A DNA stretch of 64,000 bases from Caldovatus sediminis (GCF_014644455.1 NZ_BMKS01000009.1:1-64000); one strand, 5' to 3'; counted from the stretch's first letter, positions 47,057 to 57,602 are shown. Numbers and translations: made by a program. The notes: a model not told the origin generated them from the letters alone.

Positions 47057-47787
47057 GCGGGACGAAGGGCAAGGGCGGCGCCAAGGGCGGCGCCGCCGCC
47101 AAGGGCAAGGGCGCCGCCCCGGCGCGGACCCCCGCGCGCGGGCCGGCGGGCGGCAGGGGCGCGCAGCAGCAGGCGGCGCAGGCCTCCGACCGGCAGGTCG
47201 CGGCCGTCGCCGCTGCGCAGGAGGTGCGGGCCGCGCCGTCGGAGGCGCCGCGGCTGCGCCGCCTCTACGACGAGGTGGTGCGCCAGCGCCTGATCGAGGA
47301 GTTCGGCTACAAGAACCCGATGGCGGTGCCGAAGCTCGAGAAGATCGTGATCAACATGGGCGTCGGCGAGGCGGCGGGCGATCCGAAGAAGCTCGACGCG
47401 GCGGTGGCCGACCTCACGCTGATCAGTGGGCAGAAGCCGGTCCGGACGCTGGCCAAGAAGGCGATCGCGGGGTTCAAGATCCGCAAGGGCCAGGCGATCG
47501 GCTGCAAGGTCACGCTGCGCAAGGCGCGGATGTACGAGTTCCTCGACCGTCTGGTGACGATCGCGCTGCCGCGCGTGCGCGACTTCCGCGGGATCCCGGG
47601 CAACAAGGGCTTCGACGGGCGCGGCAATTTCGCGCTCGGCCTGAAGGAGCAGATCATTTTCCCGGAGATCAATTACGACAAGGTGGACACGGTCCGCGGC
47701 ATGGACATCGTGTTCGTCACCACGGCAAGGACGGACCGGGAGGCGAAGGCCCTGCTCAAGGCCTTCAACTTTCCCTTCACGGGTTGA
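47053..47787 (+). CDS. rplE: Ribosomal protein L5 with an N-terminal extension
   Basis: L5 binds 5S rRNA and contacts P-site tRNA. The 180-residue core is normal, from [23 protein letters not shown] to AFNFPFTG, with [14 protein letters not shown] and [18 protein letters not shown] inside. Before it lie about 66 extra residues rich in Gly, Ala, Lys and Gln, making 244 in total. The ATG overlaps the rplX stop, as expected for coupled genes, and no other ATG precedes the core. A GTG at 47224 would still leave ten extra residues. The extension has no recognisable domain. Confidence 0.93.
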   Translation: MSGTKGKGGAKGGAAAKGKGAAPARTPARGPAGGRGAQQQAAQASDRQVAAVAAAQEVRAAPSEAPRLRRLYDEVVRQRLIEEFGYKNPMAVPKLEKIVINMGVGEAAGDPKKLDAAVADLTLISGQKPVRTLAKKAIAGFKIRKGQAIGCKVTLRKARMYEFLDRLVTIALPRVRDFRGIPGNKGFDGRGNFALGLKEQIIFPEINYDKVDTVRGMDIVFVTTARTDREAKALLKAFNFPFTG

Positions 47788-47840
47788 GCTTGGAAAACCG
47801 CCGGCCCCAGGGCCGGCAGGTTCCGGAGGACGATGACCGA

Positions 47841-48146
47841 ATGGCCAAGAAGTCGGCTGTCGAGAAGAACAAGCGGCGCGAGCGGCTGGCGAAGCTGCAT
47901 GCGGCGAAGCGTGCGGCGCTCAAGGCGGTGGTGATGAATCGCGCACTGCCGATCGAGGAGCGCTTCGAGGCGACGCTCAAGCTCGCGCAGCTTCCGCGCA
48001 ACGGGGCGGCGAACCGGGTGCGCCTGCGCTGCGCGATCACCGGCCGCCCGCGGGGCAACTACCGCAGGTTCCAGCTCAGCCGGAACATGCTGCGCGAGCT
48101 CGGCTCCAAGGGCCAGCTTCCCGGCCTGGTCAAGGCGAGCTGGTAG
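47841..48146 (+). CDS. rpsN: Ribosomal protein S14
   Basis: S14 of 101 residues, the long zinc-free form: there is only one Cys, in [21 protein letters not shown]. It opens [31 protein letters not shown] lies ten bases before the ATG. The short gap after rplE holds a GCCGGCCC/GGGCCGGC hairpin (47800-47817) that could act on the mRNA. rpsH follows after 18 bases. Confidence 0.98.
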   Translation: MAKKSAVEKNKRRERLAKLHAAKRAALKAVVMNRALPIEERFEATLKLAQLPRNGAANRVRLRCAITGRPRGNYRRFQLSRNMLRELGSKGQLPGLVKASW

Positions 48147-48164
48147 GAAGGGGGACGACGCAGG

Positions 48165-48563
48165 ATGTCCATGTCCGATCCCCTCGGCGACATGCTGACC
48201 CGAATCCGCAACGCGCAGCGCGCGCGGCAGAGCCAGTGCGTCGCGCCGCACAGCAAACTGCGCGAGAGCGTCTGCGAGGTCCTCAAGCGCGAGGGCTACA
48301 TCCGCGCCTGGCGGGCCGAGGACCTGCGCCCCGGCGTGCGGCAGCTGCAGATCGAGCTGAAGTACAGCGAGGGCGAGCCGGCCATCAAGGAGATCACTCG
48401 GGTCTCCAAGCCGGGCCGGCGCGTCTACTCGAAGATCAAGGAGCTGCCGAAGGTGTACAGCGGCCTCGGCATCTCGATCCTCTCCACCCCGCGCGGCGTC
48501 ATGAGCGACGCCGAGGCCCGCGCCGCCAATGTCGGCGGCGAGGTCCTCTGCCGCGTGTTCTGA
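48165..48563 (+). CDS. rpsH: Ribosomal protein S8
   Basis: S8 of 132 residues, binding 16S helix 21 in the platform. It contains MSDPLGDMLTRIRNAQRA at the start and the C-terminal VYSGLGISILSTPRGVMSDAEAR segment. In E. coli S8 represses the spc operon. An ATG two codons downstream (48171) is an alternative start. rplF follows after 17 bases. Confidence 0.98.
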   Translation: MSMSDPLGDMLTRIRNAQRARQSQCVAPHSKLRESVCEVLKREGYIRAWRAEDLRPGVRQLQIELKYSEGEPAIKEITRVSKPGRRVYSKIKELPKVYSGLGISILSTPRGVMSDAEARAANVGGEVLCRVF

Positions 48564-48580
48564 GCGGAGGCGCCGCGACC

Positions 48581-49114
48581 ATGTCTCGCGTCGGCAAGTA
48601 CCCGGTGCCGGTCCCGTCGGGCGTCCAGGTGGCGCTGCAGGGCCGCACCCTGGTGGCCAAGGGCAGGAACGGCGAGCTCAGGCTCGACCTGACGGATGAG
48701 GTGGACGTCGAGGTCGGCGCCGGCGCGGTGGCGGTGAAGCCCCGTGGCGAGGACCGCCGCAGCCGTGCCATGTGGGGCACCACGCGCTCCCTGGTGCAGA
48801 GCATGGTGACCGGTGTCTCGGCGGGCTTCAGCAAGTCCATGGAGATGACCGGCACCGGCTACCGCGCCGCGGTGCAGGGCAAGGAGCTCGTCCTCAGCCT
48901 CGGCTACAGCCACGAGATCCGCTACCCGATCCCGGAGGGCATCCGCATCACCGCGGAGCGGCCGACCGCGATCAAGGTCGAGGGCGCGGACAAGCAGCGC
49001 GTCGGCCAGGTGGCCGCGGAGATCCGCGCCTTCCGCCCGCCGGAGCCTTACAAGGGCAAGGGCATCCGCTACACGGACGAGGTGATCCTCCGCAAGGAGG
49101 GCAAGAAGAAGTAA
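48581..49114 (+). CDS. rplF: Ribosomal protein L6
   Basis: L6 of 177 residues, near the factor-binding site and the sarcin-ricin loop. It opens [19 protein letters not shown] and has two repeated alpha/beta domains. The C-terminal signature [26 protein letters not shown] is complete. Its TAA stop shares one base with the rplR ATG, so the two genes are translationally coupled. Confidence 0.99.
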   Translation: MSRVGKYPVPVPSGVQVALQGRTLVAKGRNGELRLDLTDEVDVEVGAGAVAVKPRGEDRRSRAMWGTTRSLVQSMVTGVSAGFSKSMEMTGTGYRAAVQGKELVLSLGYSHEIRYPIPEGIRITAERPTAIKVEGADKQRVGQVAAEIRAFRPPEPYKGKGIRYTDEVILRKEGKKK

Positions 49115-49479
49115 TGGCGACCGACAAGCTCGCACTGGAGGAGCGCCGCCGCCGGCGGCTGCGCTACTCGCTGAAGATCAAGTCGCACGGGCGGCCGCGG
49201 CTCTCGGTCTACCGCTCGGGCCGGCACATCTACGCCCAGGTGATCGACGACGCCGCGGGGCGCACCCTCGCCGCCGCCTCGACGCTGGAACGGGAACTGC
49301 GCGAGCAGCTCCGCACCGGCGCCGACAAGGCGGCGGCGGCGGCGGTCGGCAAGCGCGTGGCGGAGCGCGCGCTGGCGGCGGGCGTGACCAGGGTCGTCTT
49401 CGACCGCGGTCCCTACCTCTACCACGGCCGGGTCAAGGCCCTGGCGGACGCGGCCCGCGAGGGCGGGCTGTCGTTCTGA
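49114..49479 (+). CDS. rplR: Ribosomal protein L18
   Basis: L18 of 121 residues, which binds 5S rRNA with L5. The Arg-rich N-terminus ([27 protein letters not shown]) is followed by [20 protein letters not shown] and the C-terminal [24 protein letters not shown]. Its start overlaps the rplF stop by one base. rpsE follows after 11 bases. Confidence 0.98.
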   Translation: MATDKLALEERRRRRLRYSLKIKSHGRPRLSVYRSGRHIYAQVIDDAAGRTLAAASTLERELREQLRTGADKAAAAAVGKRVAERALAAGVTRVVFDRGPYLYHGRVKALADAAREGGLSF

Positions 49480-49490
49480 GGAGCAGTTCT

Positions 49491-50174
49491 ATGGCACGTG
49501 AACCGACGAACCCGGCCGAGGCGGCGAGCGGCGGCGAGCACCCGCCCGCCGAGCAGCCGCAGCGCCGCCGGCGCGGCGGCGGTGGTGGCGAGCGGGGCGA
49601 CCGCGGCCGCCGCGAGAGCCAGCGTGAGCGCGAGCGCGGCGAGGGGGGCGAGGAGCTGCAGGACAAGCTCGTCTCCATCAACCGCGTCGCCAAGGTGGTG
49701 AAGGGCGGCCGGCGCTTCTCCTTCGCGGCCCTCGTCGTCGTCGGCGACCAGAAGGGCCGCGTCGGCTGGGGCGCGGGCAAGGCGCGCGAGGTGCCGGAGG
49801 CGATCCGCAAGGCAACCGAGCAGGCCAAGCGCGGCATGATCCGCGTCCCGATGCGCGAGGGCCGCACGCTGCACCACGACGTGATCGGCGAGTTCGGCGC
49901 CGGCCGCGTGATCTTGCGCTCCGCTCCGGCGGGCACCGGCATCATCGCCGGCGGCCCGATGCGCGCGGTGTTCGAGACCCTGGGCATGGGCGACGTGGTC
50001 GCCAAGTGCACCGGCTCCACCAACCCGCACAACATGGTCAAGGCGACCTTCGCGGCGCTCGCGAAGTGCACCAGCCCGCGCGCGGTCGCGGCGCGGCGCG
50101 GCAAGAAGGTCTCCGACATCCTCGGCCCGCGGCCGGGCGAGCGCGGCGGCGCGGCGGCGGCGCAGGAGGCTTGA
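49491..50174 (+). CDS. rpsE: Ribosomal protein S5
   Basis: S5 of 227 residues, controlling mRNA entry and decoding accuracy. The core from [26 protein letters not shown] to the C-terminus is standard, with [12 protein letters not shown] and VGFGDVVAKC-like segments. About 55 residues of Arg/Gly/Glu-rich leader precede it; long basic leaders are common in alphaproteobacterial S5. rpmD begins one base after the stop. Confidence 0.98.
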   Translation: MAREPTNPAEAASGGEHPPAEQPQRRRRGGGGGERGDRGRRESQRERERGEGGEELQDKLVSINRVAKVVKGGRRFSFAALVVVGDQKGRVGWGAGKAREVPEAIRKATEQAKRGMIRVPMREGRTLHHDVIGEFGAGRVILRSAPAGTGIIAGGPMRAVFETLGMGDVVAKCTGSTNPHNMVKATFAALAKCTSPRAVAARRGKKVSDILGPRPGERGGAAAAQEA

Positions 50175-50175
50175 G

Positions 50176-50388
50176 GTGTCCGACGCTCCGAAGAAGACGA
50201 TCCGGGTGACGCAGATCGGTTCGCCGATCGGCCGCAAGCCCGGCCAGCGCGAGACGCTGATCGGGCTCGGGCTGAACAGGATGCACCGCACGCGCGAGCT
50301 CGAGGACACGCCCGCGGTGCGCGGCATGATCCGGAAGGTCGCCCACCTGGTGAAGGTGGACGAGACCCCGACCGGTCAGGGTGGCTGA
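50176..50388 (+). CDS. rpmD: Ribosomal protein L30
   Basis: L30 of 70 residues. The motif [47 protein letters not shown] covers nearly the whole protein and is diagnostic. The GTG start lies one base after rpsE. The first eight and last ten residues are variable extensions. rplO starts one base after its stop. Confidence 0.97.
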   Translation: MSDAPKKTIRVTQIGSPIGRKPGQRETLIGLGLNRMHRTRELEDTPAVRGMIRKVAHLVKVDETPTGQGG

Positions 50389-50389
50389 G

Positions 50390-50893
50390 ATGAAACTGCA
50401 CGAGATCCGAGACAATCCCGGCGCGCGGCCGAAGTCCAAGCGCATCGGCCGCGGCATCGGCTCGGGCAAGGGCAAGACCGGCGGCCGCGGCGTGAAGGGC
50501 CAGAAGGCGCGCACCGGCGTGCGGCTGAACGGGTTCGAGGGCGGCCAGCTCCCGATCTACCGCCGCCTGCCGAAGCGCGGCTTCGTCAACCCGACGCGCA
50601 AGGTGTACGCGCCGCTCAACCTCGGCATGCTCGACAAGGCGATCGAGGCCGGGCGCCTGCCCGCCGACCAGCCGATCGACGAGGCGATGCTGCGCGCCGC
50701 CGGCGTGGTGCGGCGCGCGACCAAGTTCGCCGGCGTGCGGCTGCTCGCGAAGGGCGAGATCAGGCGCCCGGTGACGATCACGGTCTCCGGCGCCTCCGCC
50801 GCGGCGGTCGCGGCGGTCCAGGCGGCGGGCGGCAGCGTGACGACCACGGCCGCGCCGACGGCGGCCGGAACCGAGGCCGGGCCCGCGGCCTGA
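50390..50893 (+). CDS. rplO: Ribosomal protein L15
   Basis: L15 of 167 residues, a late-assembling 50S protein. It opens [41 protein letters not shown] and has [17 protein letters not shown]. The last 25 or so residues are an Ala/Thr-rich tail without motif. ATG at 50390 fits the family start; a GTG three codons earlier overlaps rpmD. A 177-base gap follows before secY. Confidence 0.97.
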   Translation: MKLHEIRDNPGARPKSKRIGRGIGSGKGKTGGRGVKGQKARTGVRLNGFEGGQLPIYRRLPKRGFVNPTRKVYAPLNLGMLDKAIEAGRLPADQPIDEAMLRAAGVVRRATKFAGVRLLAKGEIRRPVTITVSGASAAAVAAVQAAGGSVTTTAAPTAAGTEAGPAA

Positions 50894-51070
50894 GTTCGGT
50901 GCGGCGACGGCGGCGCGCGCTGCGAAGCGTGCCGTCGCGCGCGGCACGCCGCGCGGGCGTTCTTGCGGCGCCCTGCACCGGGGCGCAATTGAGGGCGTAG
51001 GAGTGCTGCTGCGGCGCCGCAGGGAGGAGCCACCGTCCCGGCGTTGCCGCCGCCGCGAGGAGGGTCCCTG
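50894..51070 (+). other. Structured gap between rplO and secY
   Basis: No gene is seen. A hairpin with GCGCCC/GGGCGC arms (50968-50986, loop of seven) is followed by AATTG, and a perfect 14-base palindrome lies at 51009-51022. These may terminate or attenuate part of the ribosomal transcript before secY. GAGGAGG before 51071 is the secY ribosome-binding site. Confidence 0.4.
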
Positions 51071-52441
51071 ATGGCTTCCGCCGCCGAGCAGCTCGCGGCC
51101 AGTCTCAACCTCGGCGTCCTGGCGAAGGCGACCGAGCTGAAGAAGCGCATCTGGTTCACGCTGGGCGCGCTGATCGTCTACCGCATCGGCACCTACGTCC
51201 CCGTCCCCGGCGTGGACCCGGCGGTGATGGGCGAGCTGCTGCGCCAGCACGGCGGCGGCATCCTCGGCATGTTCGACATGTTCACCGGCGGCGCCCTCGG
51301 GCGCATGACGGTGTTCGCGCTGAACATCATGCCCTACATCTCGGCCTCGATCATCGTGCAGCTGATGACCGCGGCCATCCCCGCCTGGGAGCAGCTCAAG
51401 AAGGAGGGGGAGCAGGGGCGGAAGAAGCTCAACCAGTACACCCGCTACCTCACCGTGCTGATCGCGGTGTTCCAGGCCTGGGGCATCGCCATCGGGCTCG
51501 AGGGGGTGCGCGGCCAGTTCGGCCCCGCGGTGTACGACCCGGGATGGTTCTTCCGCATCTCCTGCGTCGTCTCGCTCACCGGCGGGACGATGTTCCTGAT
51601 GTGGCTCGGCGAGCAGATCACCGCGCGCGGGGTGGGCAACGGCATCTCGCTGATCATCTTCGCCGGGATCGTCGCCAACCTGCCGAGCGCGCTGGTCGCG
51701 ACACTCGAACTCGCCCGCACCGGCGCGCTCTCGACCTTCTTCGTGCTCGCCTTCCTGCTGATCGCGCTGGCCGTGATCGCCTTCGTGGTGTTCATCGAGC
51801 GGGCGCAGCGGCGGATCCCGGTGCAGTACCCGAAGCGCCAGGTTGGCAACCGAATGTTCGGGGGCGAGAGCACCCACCTGCCGCTCAAGATCAACACCGC
51901 CGGGGTGATCCCGCCGATCTTCGCCTCCTCGCTGCTGCTGCTGCCCGCGACCATCGCCGGCTTCTCCGTCGACACGACGGAGGAGCCGGGCCTGCTGCGC
52001 ACCGTCGCCGACGCGCTGGCGCACGGGCAGCCGCTCTACATGGCGCTCTACGCCGGGTTGATCATCTTCTTCGCTTTCTTCTACACGGCGGTGGTGTTCA
52101 ATCCGTCGGAGACGGCCGATAACCTCAAGAAGTACGGCGGCTTCATCCCGGGCATCCGGCCCGGGCAGAACACCGCCGAGTACCTCGATCGGGTGCTCAC
52201 GCGGCTGACGACAGTGGGCGCCCTCTATCTCGCCCTCGTCTGCATGCTGCCGGAGATCCTGATCAGCCAGTACGGCGTGCCCTTCTACTTCGGCGGCACA
52301 TCGCTGCTGATCATCGTCTCGGTCACCATGGACACGGTGGCGCAGATCCAGTCCCACCTCTTCGCGCACCAGTACGAGGGCCTGATCCGCAAGGCCCGGC
52401 TCGGCGGGCGCGGCACGCAGCCGGGAGGGCGCGGGCGATGA
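51071..52441 (+). CDS. secY: Preprotein translocase subunit SecY
   Basis: The central channel protein of the Sec translocon, 456 residues with ten predicted membrane helices. Recognisable segments are [24 protein letters not shown], the second-helix region [33 protein letters not shown], and [14 protein letters not shown] in the cytoplasmic loop before helix 7. [23 protein letters not shown] is the loop that binds SecA and the ribosome. ATG at 51071 follows GAGGAGGGTCCC. Its stop overlaps adk by four bases. Confidence 0.98.
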   Translation: MASAAEQLAASLNLGVLAKATELKKRIWFTLGALIVYRIGTYVPVPGVDPAVMGELLRQHGGGILGMFDMFTGGALGRMTVFALNIMPYISASIIVQLMTAAIPAWEQLKKEGEQGRKKLNQYTRYLTVLIAVFQAWGIAIGLEGVRGQFGPAVYDPGWFFRISCVVSLTGGTMFLMWLGEQITARGVGNGISLIIFAGIVANLPSALVATLELARTGALSTFFVLAFLLIALAVIAFVVFIERAQRRIPVQYPKRQVGNRMFGGESTHLPLKINTAGVIPPIFASSLLLLPATIAGFSVDTTEEPGLLRTVADALAHGQPLYMALYAGLIIFFAFFYTAVVFNPSETADNLKKYGGFIPGIRPGQNTAEYLDRVLTRLTTVGALYLALVCMLPEILISQYGVPFYFGGTSLLIIVSVTMDTVAQIQSHLFAHQYEGLIRKARLGGRGTQPGGRGR

Positions 52442-53121
52442 ACCTCATCCTTCTGGGCCCGCCCGGCGCGGGCAAGGGCACCCAGGCGAAGCGGCTCGAG
52501 GACCGGTACGGCATCGCCCAGATCTCCACCGGCGACATGCTGCGCGCCGAGGTGAAGTCCGGCTCCGCGATCGGGCGCGAGGCCAAGGCGATCATGGAGC
52601 GGGGCGAGCTGGTCCCCGACGCCATCATCACCGCCATGCTGGCCGCGCGCGTGGCGCGGCCGGACTGCGCGCAGGGCTTCGTCCTCGACGGCTTCCCCCG
52701 CACCGTCCCGCAGGCCGAGGCGCTGGACCTGATGCTGCGCGAGAAGGGCCTCGCCCTCGACCACGTGATCGAGCTGCAGGTGGACGACGCCGCCCTGGTC
52801 GAGCGCATCTCCGGCCGCTTCACCTGCGCACGCTGCGGCGAGGGCTATCACGATCGGTTCAAGCGGCCCCGCACCCCCGGGGTCTGCGACGTCTGCGGCG
52901 GCACCGAGTTCGTCCGCCGCGCCGACGACAAGGCCGAGACGGTCAAGGCCCGGCTCGACGCCTACCACCGCCAGACGGCGCCGCTGCTGCCCTATTACGC
53001 GGCCCAGGGGAAGCTCCGGGTGGTGGACGGCATGGCCCCGATGGAGGAGGTGGCGCGGCAGATCGACGCGATCCTCGAGGGCGGCGGCCGGGCCCCGGGG
53101 CCGCCTCCCACGCAGACTTGA
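52438..53121 (+). CDS. adk: Adenylate kinase with a zinc-binding LID
   Basis: Adenylate kinase of 227 residues, interconverting AMP + ATP and 2 ADP. The P-loop is GPPGAGKGT (7-15), the AMP-binding region has [10 protein letters not shown], and DGFPRT lies at about 84-89. The LID holds four Cys (C130, C133, C150, C153), the zinc-binding form seen in Gram-positives and some alphaproteobacteria. The start overlaps the secY stop (ATGA), the classic secY-adk coupling. The C-terminal ten residues are a Pro-rich tail. Confidence 0.98.
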   Translation: MNLILLGPPGAGKGTQAKRLEDRYGIAQISTGDMLRAEVKSGSAIGREAKAIMERGELVPDAIITAMLAARVARPDCAQGFVLDGFPRTVPQAEALDLMLREKGLALDHVIELQVDDAALVERISGRFTCARCGEGYHDRFKRPRTPGVCDVCGGTEFVRRADDKAETVKARLDAYHRQTAPLLPYYAAQGKLRVVDGMAPMEEVARQIDAILEGGGRAPGPPPTQT

Positions 53122-53146
53122 CGGGAGGGGGGCCAGGCGGTATCCC
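53118..53146 (+). promoter_or_regulatory. Candidate promoter upstream of rpsM
   Basis: TTGACG (53118-53123, overlapping the adk stop) and TATCCC (53141-53146) are spaced by 17 bases. They lie in the 133-base adk-rpsM gap, so the rpsM-rpsK-rpoA-rplQ genes may have their own promoter besides read-through. The -10 match is weak. Confidence 0.4.
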
Positions 53147-53254
53147 CGCCCCTCCGCGGCCGGGGCGGGTTCCGGCCGCCCATTGCCATTGCCTGAAACT
53201 TGCGGACAGCGAACGCCGGCGGCGGCCGGCGCGAGGGGCTCCAGGAGAGACGAC

Positions 53255-53632
53255 GTGGCGCGCATCGCCGGCGTGAACATTCCCACCAACAAGCGGGTGC
53301 CGATCAGCCTCCGCTACATCTACGGCATCGGCCCGAAGAACGCGAAGGACATCTGCGAGCGGCTCGGGATCCCGGAGGACCGCCGGGTGAACCAGCTCAC
53401 GGACGAGGAGGTGCTCCGCATCCGCGAGCTGATCGACCGCGAGTACCGCGTCGAGGGCGACCTGCGGCGCGAGGTGGCGATGAACATCAAGCGGCTGATG
53501 GACCTCGGCTGCTACCGCGGGCTGCGGCACCGCCGGAACCTCCCGGTGCGCGGCCAGCGCACCCACACCAACGCGCGCACGCGCAAGGGCAAGGCGGTAC
53601 CGATCGCCGGCAAGAAGAAGGTGACGAAGTAA
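53255..53632 (+). CDS. rpsM: Ribosomal protein S13
   Basis: S13 of 125 residues, in the 30S head contacting P-site tRNA and L5. From the GTG it reads [26 protein letters not shown], matching the family start exactly, with AGGAGAG before it. The C-terminal tail [25 protein letters not shown] is standard. An upstream ATG adds unrelated residues and is rejected. rpsK follows after one base. Confidence 0.98.
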   Translation: MARIAGVNIPTNKRVPISLRYIYGIGPKNAKDICERLGIPEDRRVNQLTDEEVLRIRELIDREYRVEGDLRREVAMNIKRLMDLGCYRGLRHRRNLPVRGQRTHTNARTRKGKAVPIAGKKKVTK

Positions 53633-53633
53633 G

Positions 53634-54044
53634 ATGGCGCGCGAGCCCCGCGCCGGCGCCCGCGGCGCCGGCCCCATCCGCCGCAAGGAGCGCAAGAACA
53701 TCGCGACCGGCGTGGCGCACGTCCTCGCCTCCTTCAACAACACCATCGTCACCATCACCGACGCGCAGGGCAACGCCATCGCCTGGTCGTCGGCCGGCAG
53801 CCAGGGCTTCAAGGGCAGCCGCAAGTCCACCCCCTACGCCGCCCAGGTCGCGGCCGAGGACGCCGGCCGCAAGGCGCGCGAGCACGGGATGGAGACGCTG
53901 GAGATCCTGGTCAGCGGCCCCGGCTCGGGCCGCGAGAGCGCGCTGCGCGCGCTGCAGGCCGTGGGCTTCAACGTCACCGCCATCCGCGACGTGACCCCCA
54001 TACCCCACAACGGTTGCCGCCCGCGCAAGCGCCGCCGCGTCTGA
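53634..54044 (+). CDS. rpsK: Ribosomal protein S11
   Basis: S11 of 136 residues in the 30S platform near the mRNA exit. The conserved [27 protein letters not shown] segment, [22 protein letters not shown] and the tail [18 protein letters not shown] are complete. The Asn-Gly pair in HNGCRP is the known isoaspartate site. rpoA follows after 87 bases. Confidence 0.99.
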   Translation: MAREPRAGARGAGPIRRKERKNIATGVAHVLASFNNTIVTITDAQGNAIAWSSAGSQGFKGSRKSTPYAAQVAAEDAGRKAREHGMETLEILVSGPGSGRESALRALQAVGFNVTAIRDVTPIPHNGCRPRKRRRV

Positions 54045-54131
54045 GCGCACCGCGCGGCGCGCCGCCGCATCGCGCGCGCCGCGCGGCCGCCCGCCGCACC
54101 GCCGCCCGGGGGGCAGAGGAGAGGTTAGACC

Positions 54132-55148
54132 GTGATCGAAAGGAACTGGCGCTCGCTGATCCGCCCGGAGAAGCTCGACGTCGAGCCGGGCGCCGACCCC
54201 AGCCGCACCGCCACCATCGTCGCCGAGCCGCTGGAGCGCGGCTTCGGCATGACGCTCGGCAACGCGCTGCGCCGCGTGCTGCTCTCCTCGCTCCAGGGGG
54301 CAGCCGTGACCGCGGTGCGCATCGACGGCGCGCTGCACGAGTTCAGCTCGCTGCCCGGCGTGCGCGAGGACGTGACCGACATCGTCCTCAACATCAAGCA
54401 GCTCGCCATCCGCTACCACGGCGAGGGCCCGAAGCGCCTGCAGCTCAGCGCCACCGGACCCGGCGAGGTGACGGCGGGCCAGATCCAGACCACCGGCGAC
54501 ATCGAGATCGCCAACCCCGAGCTGGTCATCTGCACCCTCGACGAGGGCGCGAAGCTCTCGATGGAGCTGACCGTGGCGACCGGCAAGGGCTACGTCCCGG
54601 CCGCCCAGAACCGGCCCGAGGACGCGCCGATCGGCCTGATCCCGGTGGACGCGATCTACTCCCCGGTGCGCCGCGTCGCCTACCGCGTGGAGCCCACCCG
54701 TGTCGGCCAGGTGACCGACTACGACAAGCTCGTCCTCACCGTGGAGACCGACGGCACCGTCGCCCCGGAGGACGCGGTCGGCCTCGCCGCGCGCATCCTC
54801 CAGGACCAGCTCCAGCTCTTCGTCAACTTCGAGGAGCCGCGCGAGCGCAAGGTCGAGGAGACCCACGAGGAGCTCCCCTTCAACCGCAACCTGCTGCGCA
54901 AGGTGGACGAGCTCGAGCTGTCGGTGCGCAGCGCCAACTGCCTGAAGAACGACAACATCGTCTACATCGGCGACCTGGTGCAGAAGACCGAGCAGGAGAT
55001 GCTCCGCACCCCGAACTTCGGCCGCAAGTCGCTGAACGAGATCAAGGAGGTCCTCGCCTCCATGGGCCTGTCCCTCGGCATGACCGTGCCGGGCTGGCCG
55101 CCGGAGAACATCGAGGAGCTCGCCAAGAAGCTGGAAGAGCCGTTCTGA
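54132..55148 (+). CDS. rpoA: RNA polymerase alpha subunit
   Basis: The alpha subunit of 338 residues. The N-terminal domain, which starts assembly of the enzyme, has [28 protein letters not shown]. The C-terminal domain, which binds UP elements and activators, is at about 255-325 with [24 protein letters not shown] and [23 protein letters not shown]. The GTG start follows AGGAGAGG. It stands in the usual rpsM-rpsK-rpoA-rplQ order; rpsD is not in this cluster, as is common in alphaproteobacteria. Confidence 0.99.
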   Translation: MIERNWRSLIRPEKLDVEPGADPSRTATIVAEPLERGFGMTLGNALRRVLLSSLQGAAVTAVRIDGALHEFSSLPGVREDVTDIVLNIKQLAIRYHGEGPKRLQLSATGPGEVTAGQIQTTGDIEIANPELVICTLDEGAKLSMELTVATGKGYVPAAQNRPEDAPIGLIPVDAIYSPVRRVAYRVEPTRVGQVTDYDKLVLTVETDGTVAPEDAVGLAARILQDQLQLFVNFEEPRERKVEETHEELPFNRNLLRKVDELELSVRSANCLKNDNIVYIGDLVQKTEQEMLRTPNFGRKSLNEIKEVLASMGLSLGMTVPGWPPENIEELAKKLEEPF

Positions 55149-55178
55149 GCACGGCGAAGGTCTAGGGATCACGCAACC

Positions 55179-55607
55179 ATGCGCCACGGCATCTCCGGCC
55201 GCAAGCTCGGCCGGCCGACCGACCATCGGCTCGCCATGCTCCGCAACCTCGCGACCTCGCTCATCAGGCACGAGCAGATCACCACCACCCTGCCGCGCGC
55301 CAAGGAGCTCCGCCCCTACGTCGAGCGCATCATCACGCTCGGCAAGCGCGGCGACCTGCACGCACGCCGCCAGGCCTACGCGAAGCTGATGGACGAGACG
55401 GTAGTGGCGAAGCTGTTCGGCGAGATCGCCGACCGCTACCGCGCCCGTCCCGGCGGCTACTGCCGCGTCCTCAAGGCCGGCGTCCGCCAGGGCGACGCGG
55501 CGACCATGGCGGTGATCGAGCTGGTCGACCGCAACCCCGCCGCGAAGGGCCTCGGCAGCGGCCCGAAGCCGCAGGCGGAGGAGGGCGCCGAGGCCGGCGC
55601 CGCCTGA
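55179..55607 (+). CDS. rplQ: Ribosomal protein L17
   Basis: L17 of 142 residues, near the tunnel exit. The start [29 protein letters not shown] and the segment [24 protein letters not shown] are diagnostic. The last 20 or so residues are an Ala/Glu/Gly-rich tail. It closes the ribosomal block; a hairpin follows about 35 bases after the stop. Confidence 0.98.
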   Translation: MRHGISGRKLGRPTDHRLAMLRNLATSLIRHEQITTTLPRAKELRPYVERIITLGKRGDLHARRQAYAKLMDETVVAKLFGEIADRYRARPGGYCRVLKAGVRQGDAATMAVIELVDRNPAAKGLGSGPKPQAEEGAEAGAA

Positions 55608-55640
55608 ACCGCGCCGCGTCCCTCGCGCGGCCAGCCGGGC

Positions 55641-55660
55641 GGGGGACGTGAAGGTCCCCC
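55641..55660 (+). terminator. Terminator-like hairpin after rplQ
   Basis: Perfect seven-base arms (GGGGGAC and GTCCCCC) enclose a GTGAAG loop, followed by TGCCTCTCTC, a pyrimidine-rich but not pure T tract. It marks the likely end of the ribosomal transcript, just before the transposase remnants. Confidence 0.55.
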
Positions 55661-55759
55661 TGCCTCTCTCGCGCGCCTCTGCGCCGCCTCGCCGTTCCGG
55701 CTTGCCCTTTCCCTGCGCATGCGGAGGGCGGGCGGGGGGATGGCCGCGGGATGGGAACG

Positions 55760-56418
55760 CCGCCCCGCCCGACGAGACGACGCTTTGCCGGTTCCGGGCC
55801 GCGCTCGCGGAGCGTGACCTCACCGAGCGCCTCTTCGCCGAGGTGAACCGCCAACTCGACGCGAAAGGCCCGATGCTGAAGGCCGGCACGCTGACCGACG
55901 CCGCTCTGGTCGAGGCCGCAGTGGTGCGGCCCCCTCGGCGGGGGCGAGGTCTCGACGCAGGACCCGGACGCGACGAGCTTCTCCGGTTTGAAGGTGCATC
56001 TCGCCGTGGACCTCGGCTCGGACCCGGTGCGCGGCGCGAGCCTGACCGGCGCGGACGTCGGCGACAGCCTCGCGGCGGATGCGCTGGTGCAAGGCGATGA
56101 GGCGGCGGTGTTCGCCGCCAAGGCCCACGATGCGATGGTCCGCCGCGAGGCGCTGGCCGGTTCGACGCATGCGTCGAACGGCATCGCGGACGGCATCGTG
56201 CACCGCGGCCACACCCGCCGGCGGCTGGCGCCCTGGCAGCGCTGGATGGACGCCGTGCTCGCGCTCATCCATGGCCAGGTCGGGCGCGCCTTCGGCACGC
56301 TGAGACGCAGCATGGCCGGCGCCGGGTGTGCTATCGTGGCCTCGCCCGCAATGGCGCCCACCTGCGGCTGCTCTGCATCGCTCTGAACCCCCGCCGCACC
56401 GAACGCCTCGCCGCCTGA
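55760..56418 (+). pseudogene. Broken IS5-type (IS427-group-like) transposase
   Basis: A decayed DDE transposase read in three frames. The 5' part starts at PDETTLCRFRAALAERDLTERLF, so the N-terminal region is missing. A frameshift near 55,925-55,950 moves to the segment KVHLAVDLGSDPVRGASLTGADVGDSLAADAL. A second one near 56,310-56,325 leads to YRGLARNGAHLRLLCIALNPRR before the stop. Several family residues between the first two parts are also lost. It cannot make active transposase. No clear terminal inverted repeats were found. It sits directly downstream of rplQ. Confidence 0.78.
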
Positions 56419-56536
56419 TGGGGGCAGTGCGCCCGGAGCTCCCGCCCGGGTGCCGAGGATGGCGTCAACGAAGGCGAACCAGCGCTCCGCCACTCCTTTC
56501 GCGTCGGTCAGAGCCATCAACCCGCGTTTCGCAGGG
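56419..56536. other. Spacer between the two transposase remnants
   Basis: These 118 bases hold no convincing gene. On the minus strand a frame reads MALTDAKGVAERWFAFVDAIL, which I could not assign. It may be an unrelated fragment trapped between the insertions or simply chance. Confidence 0.3.
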
Positions 56537-57535
56537 GGCTCCTCGCCGAGGAGCGGGCGGCGCGGCGCGCGGCAGAACTCGGGCTGCAGGCCAAGACGCT
56601 CGAGGCGAAGCGGCTGCGGCAGCAGCGGTTTGGGCGCTCCTTGGAGCGCCTTGCTGCCGAAATCGCCCCGCGCGAACCGCACCTTGATGACGTGCTCGCC
56701 GGCATCTCCACCGCGGATGGCCCTGGTGCCAACGGGGACGGCGCCCAGGCCGGAGCGCCGGGGAGAGCTCCACACCCGCGGCCATCGCTCCTTGCCGGAC
56801 CGCTTGCCGCACCAGATCATCAAGCGACTCCCCGGCGAGGGTTGCACCTGCCGCGCCTGTGGCGGCGTGCTGCGGAAGGTGGACAAGGACGTGACGGGTT
56901 CAGGGCATGCCCTGAGCCCCGGAGTACCGCCCGGCCGGTTCGAGATGGCGCGGCGCGTCCGGACCGCGTTCTCGTGCAGGATCTGCGAGGCGATGGCGCA
57001 GGCGCCGATGCCCTCCTCGCCGATCGAGCGCGACAGGCCCCACCCAGGGCTGGCGGTCCACCTACTGGTCTCGAAGTGCTGCGACCACATTCGCCCTACC
57101 GGCAATCCGAGATCTATGCCCGCAGGGGCGCCGACCGGCAGCGGGGCCTGATAGTGGGCTGGGCCGGCTCGTCGGCCACCCTGCCCGAGCCGGTCCCGGG
57201 CACATCGGCCGCCACGTCGTCGCCGCCGCCCGCGTCCACGCCGACGCCAACGCTGGCACCGGAGCGCGGCCGCGCGGCGACCGGTCGGTTCCGCGCCTAC
57301 CTCCGGGACGACCGGCCGTTCGGTGGCCCCGATCCGCCGGCAGTGCTCTGCGAGTTCACGCCTGACCGGTGGGGCGAGCGCCCGTGGCGGCTGCCCCGGC
57401 TCAACGGCCTCTACAGGGGGGCCGCCGCCTGGCCGAGGCGGCGTGCCGGTCACATGCCGACGCGAGTTCCACCATGTCCTGCTGGCGACCGATACCCACT
57501 GGCCGCGATCTCTCGCCGCCAATCCAGCTTCGAAG
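56537..57535 (+). pseudogene. Broken IS66-type transposase (TnpC)
   Basis: Fragments of an IS66 TnpC protein in successive frames. They are LQAKTLEAKRLRQQRFGRSLERLAAEIA (N-terminal leucine-rich part), GEGCTCRACGGVLRK (zinc-finger-like part), FSCRICEAMAQAPMPSSPIERDRP, RQSEIYARRG, and GRFRAYLRDDRPFGGPDPPAVLCEFTPDRWGER from the catalytic core. The last recognisable piece is FHHVLLATD, and the C-terminal third is gone. At least three frame changes and a stop make it inactive. The accessory tnpA and tnpB genes are absent. It ends about 70 bases before the aminotransferase. Confidence 0.75.
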
Positions 57536-57602
57536 GGCCTAACCGGCGGAGGTCCGGGAGAGGCAGGCCAGCCCCGGCGGGCGGCGCCGCGTGGCGCCCT
57601 GC

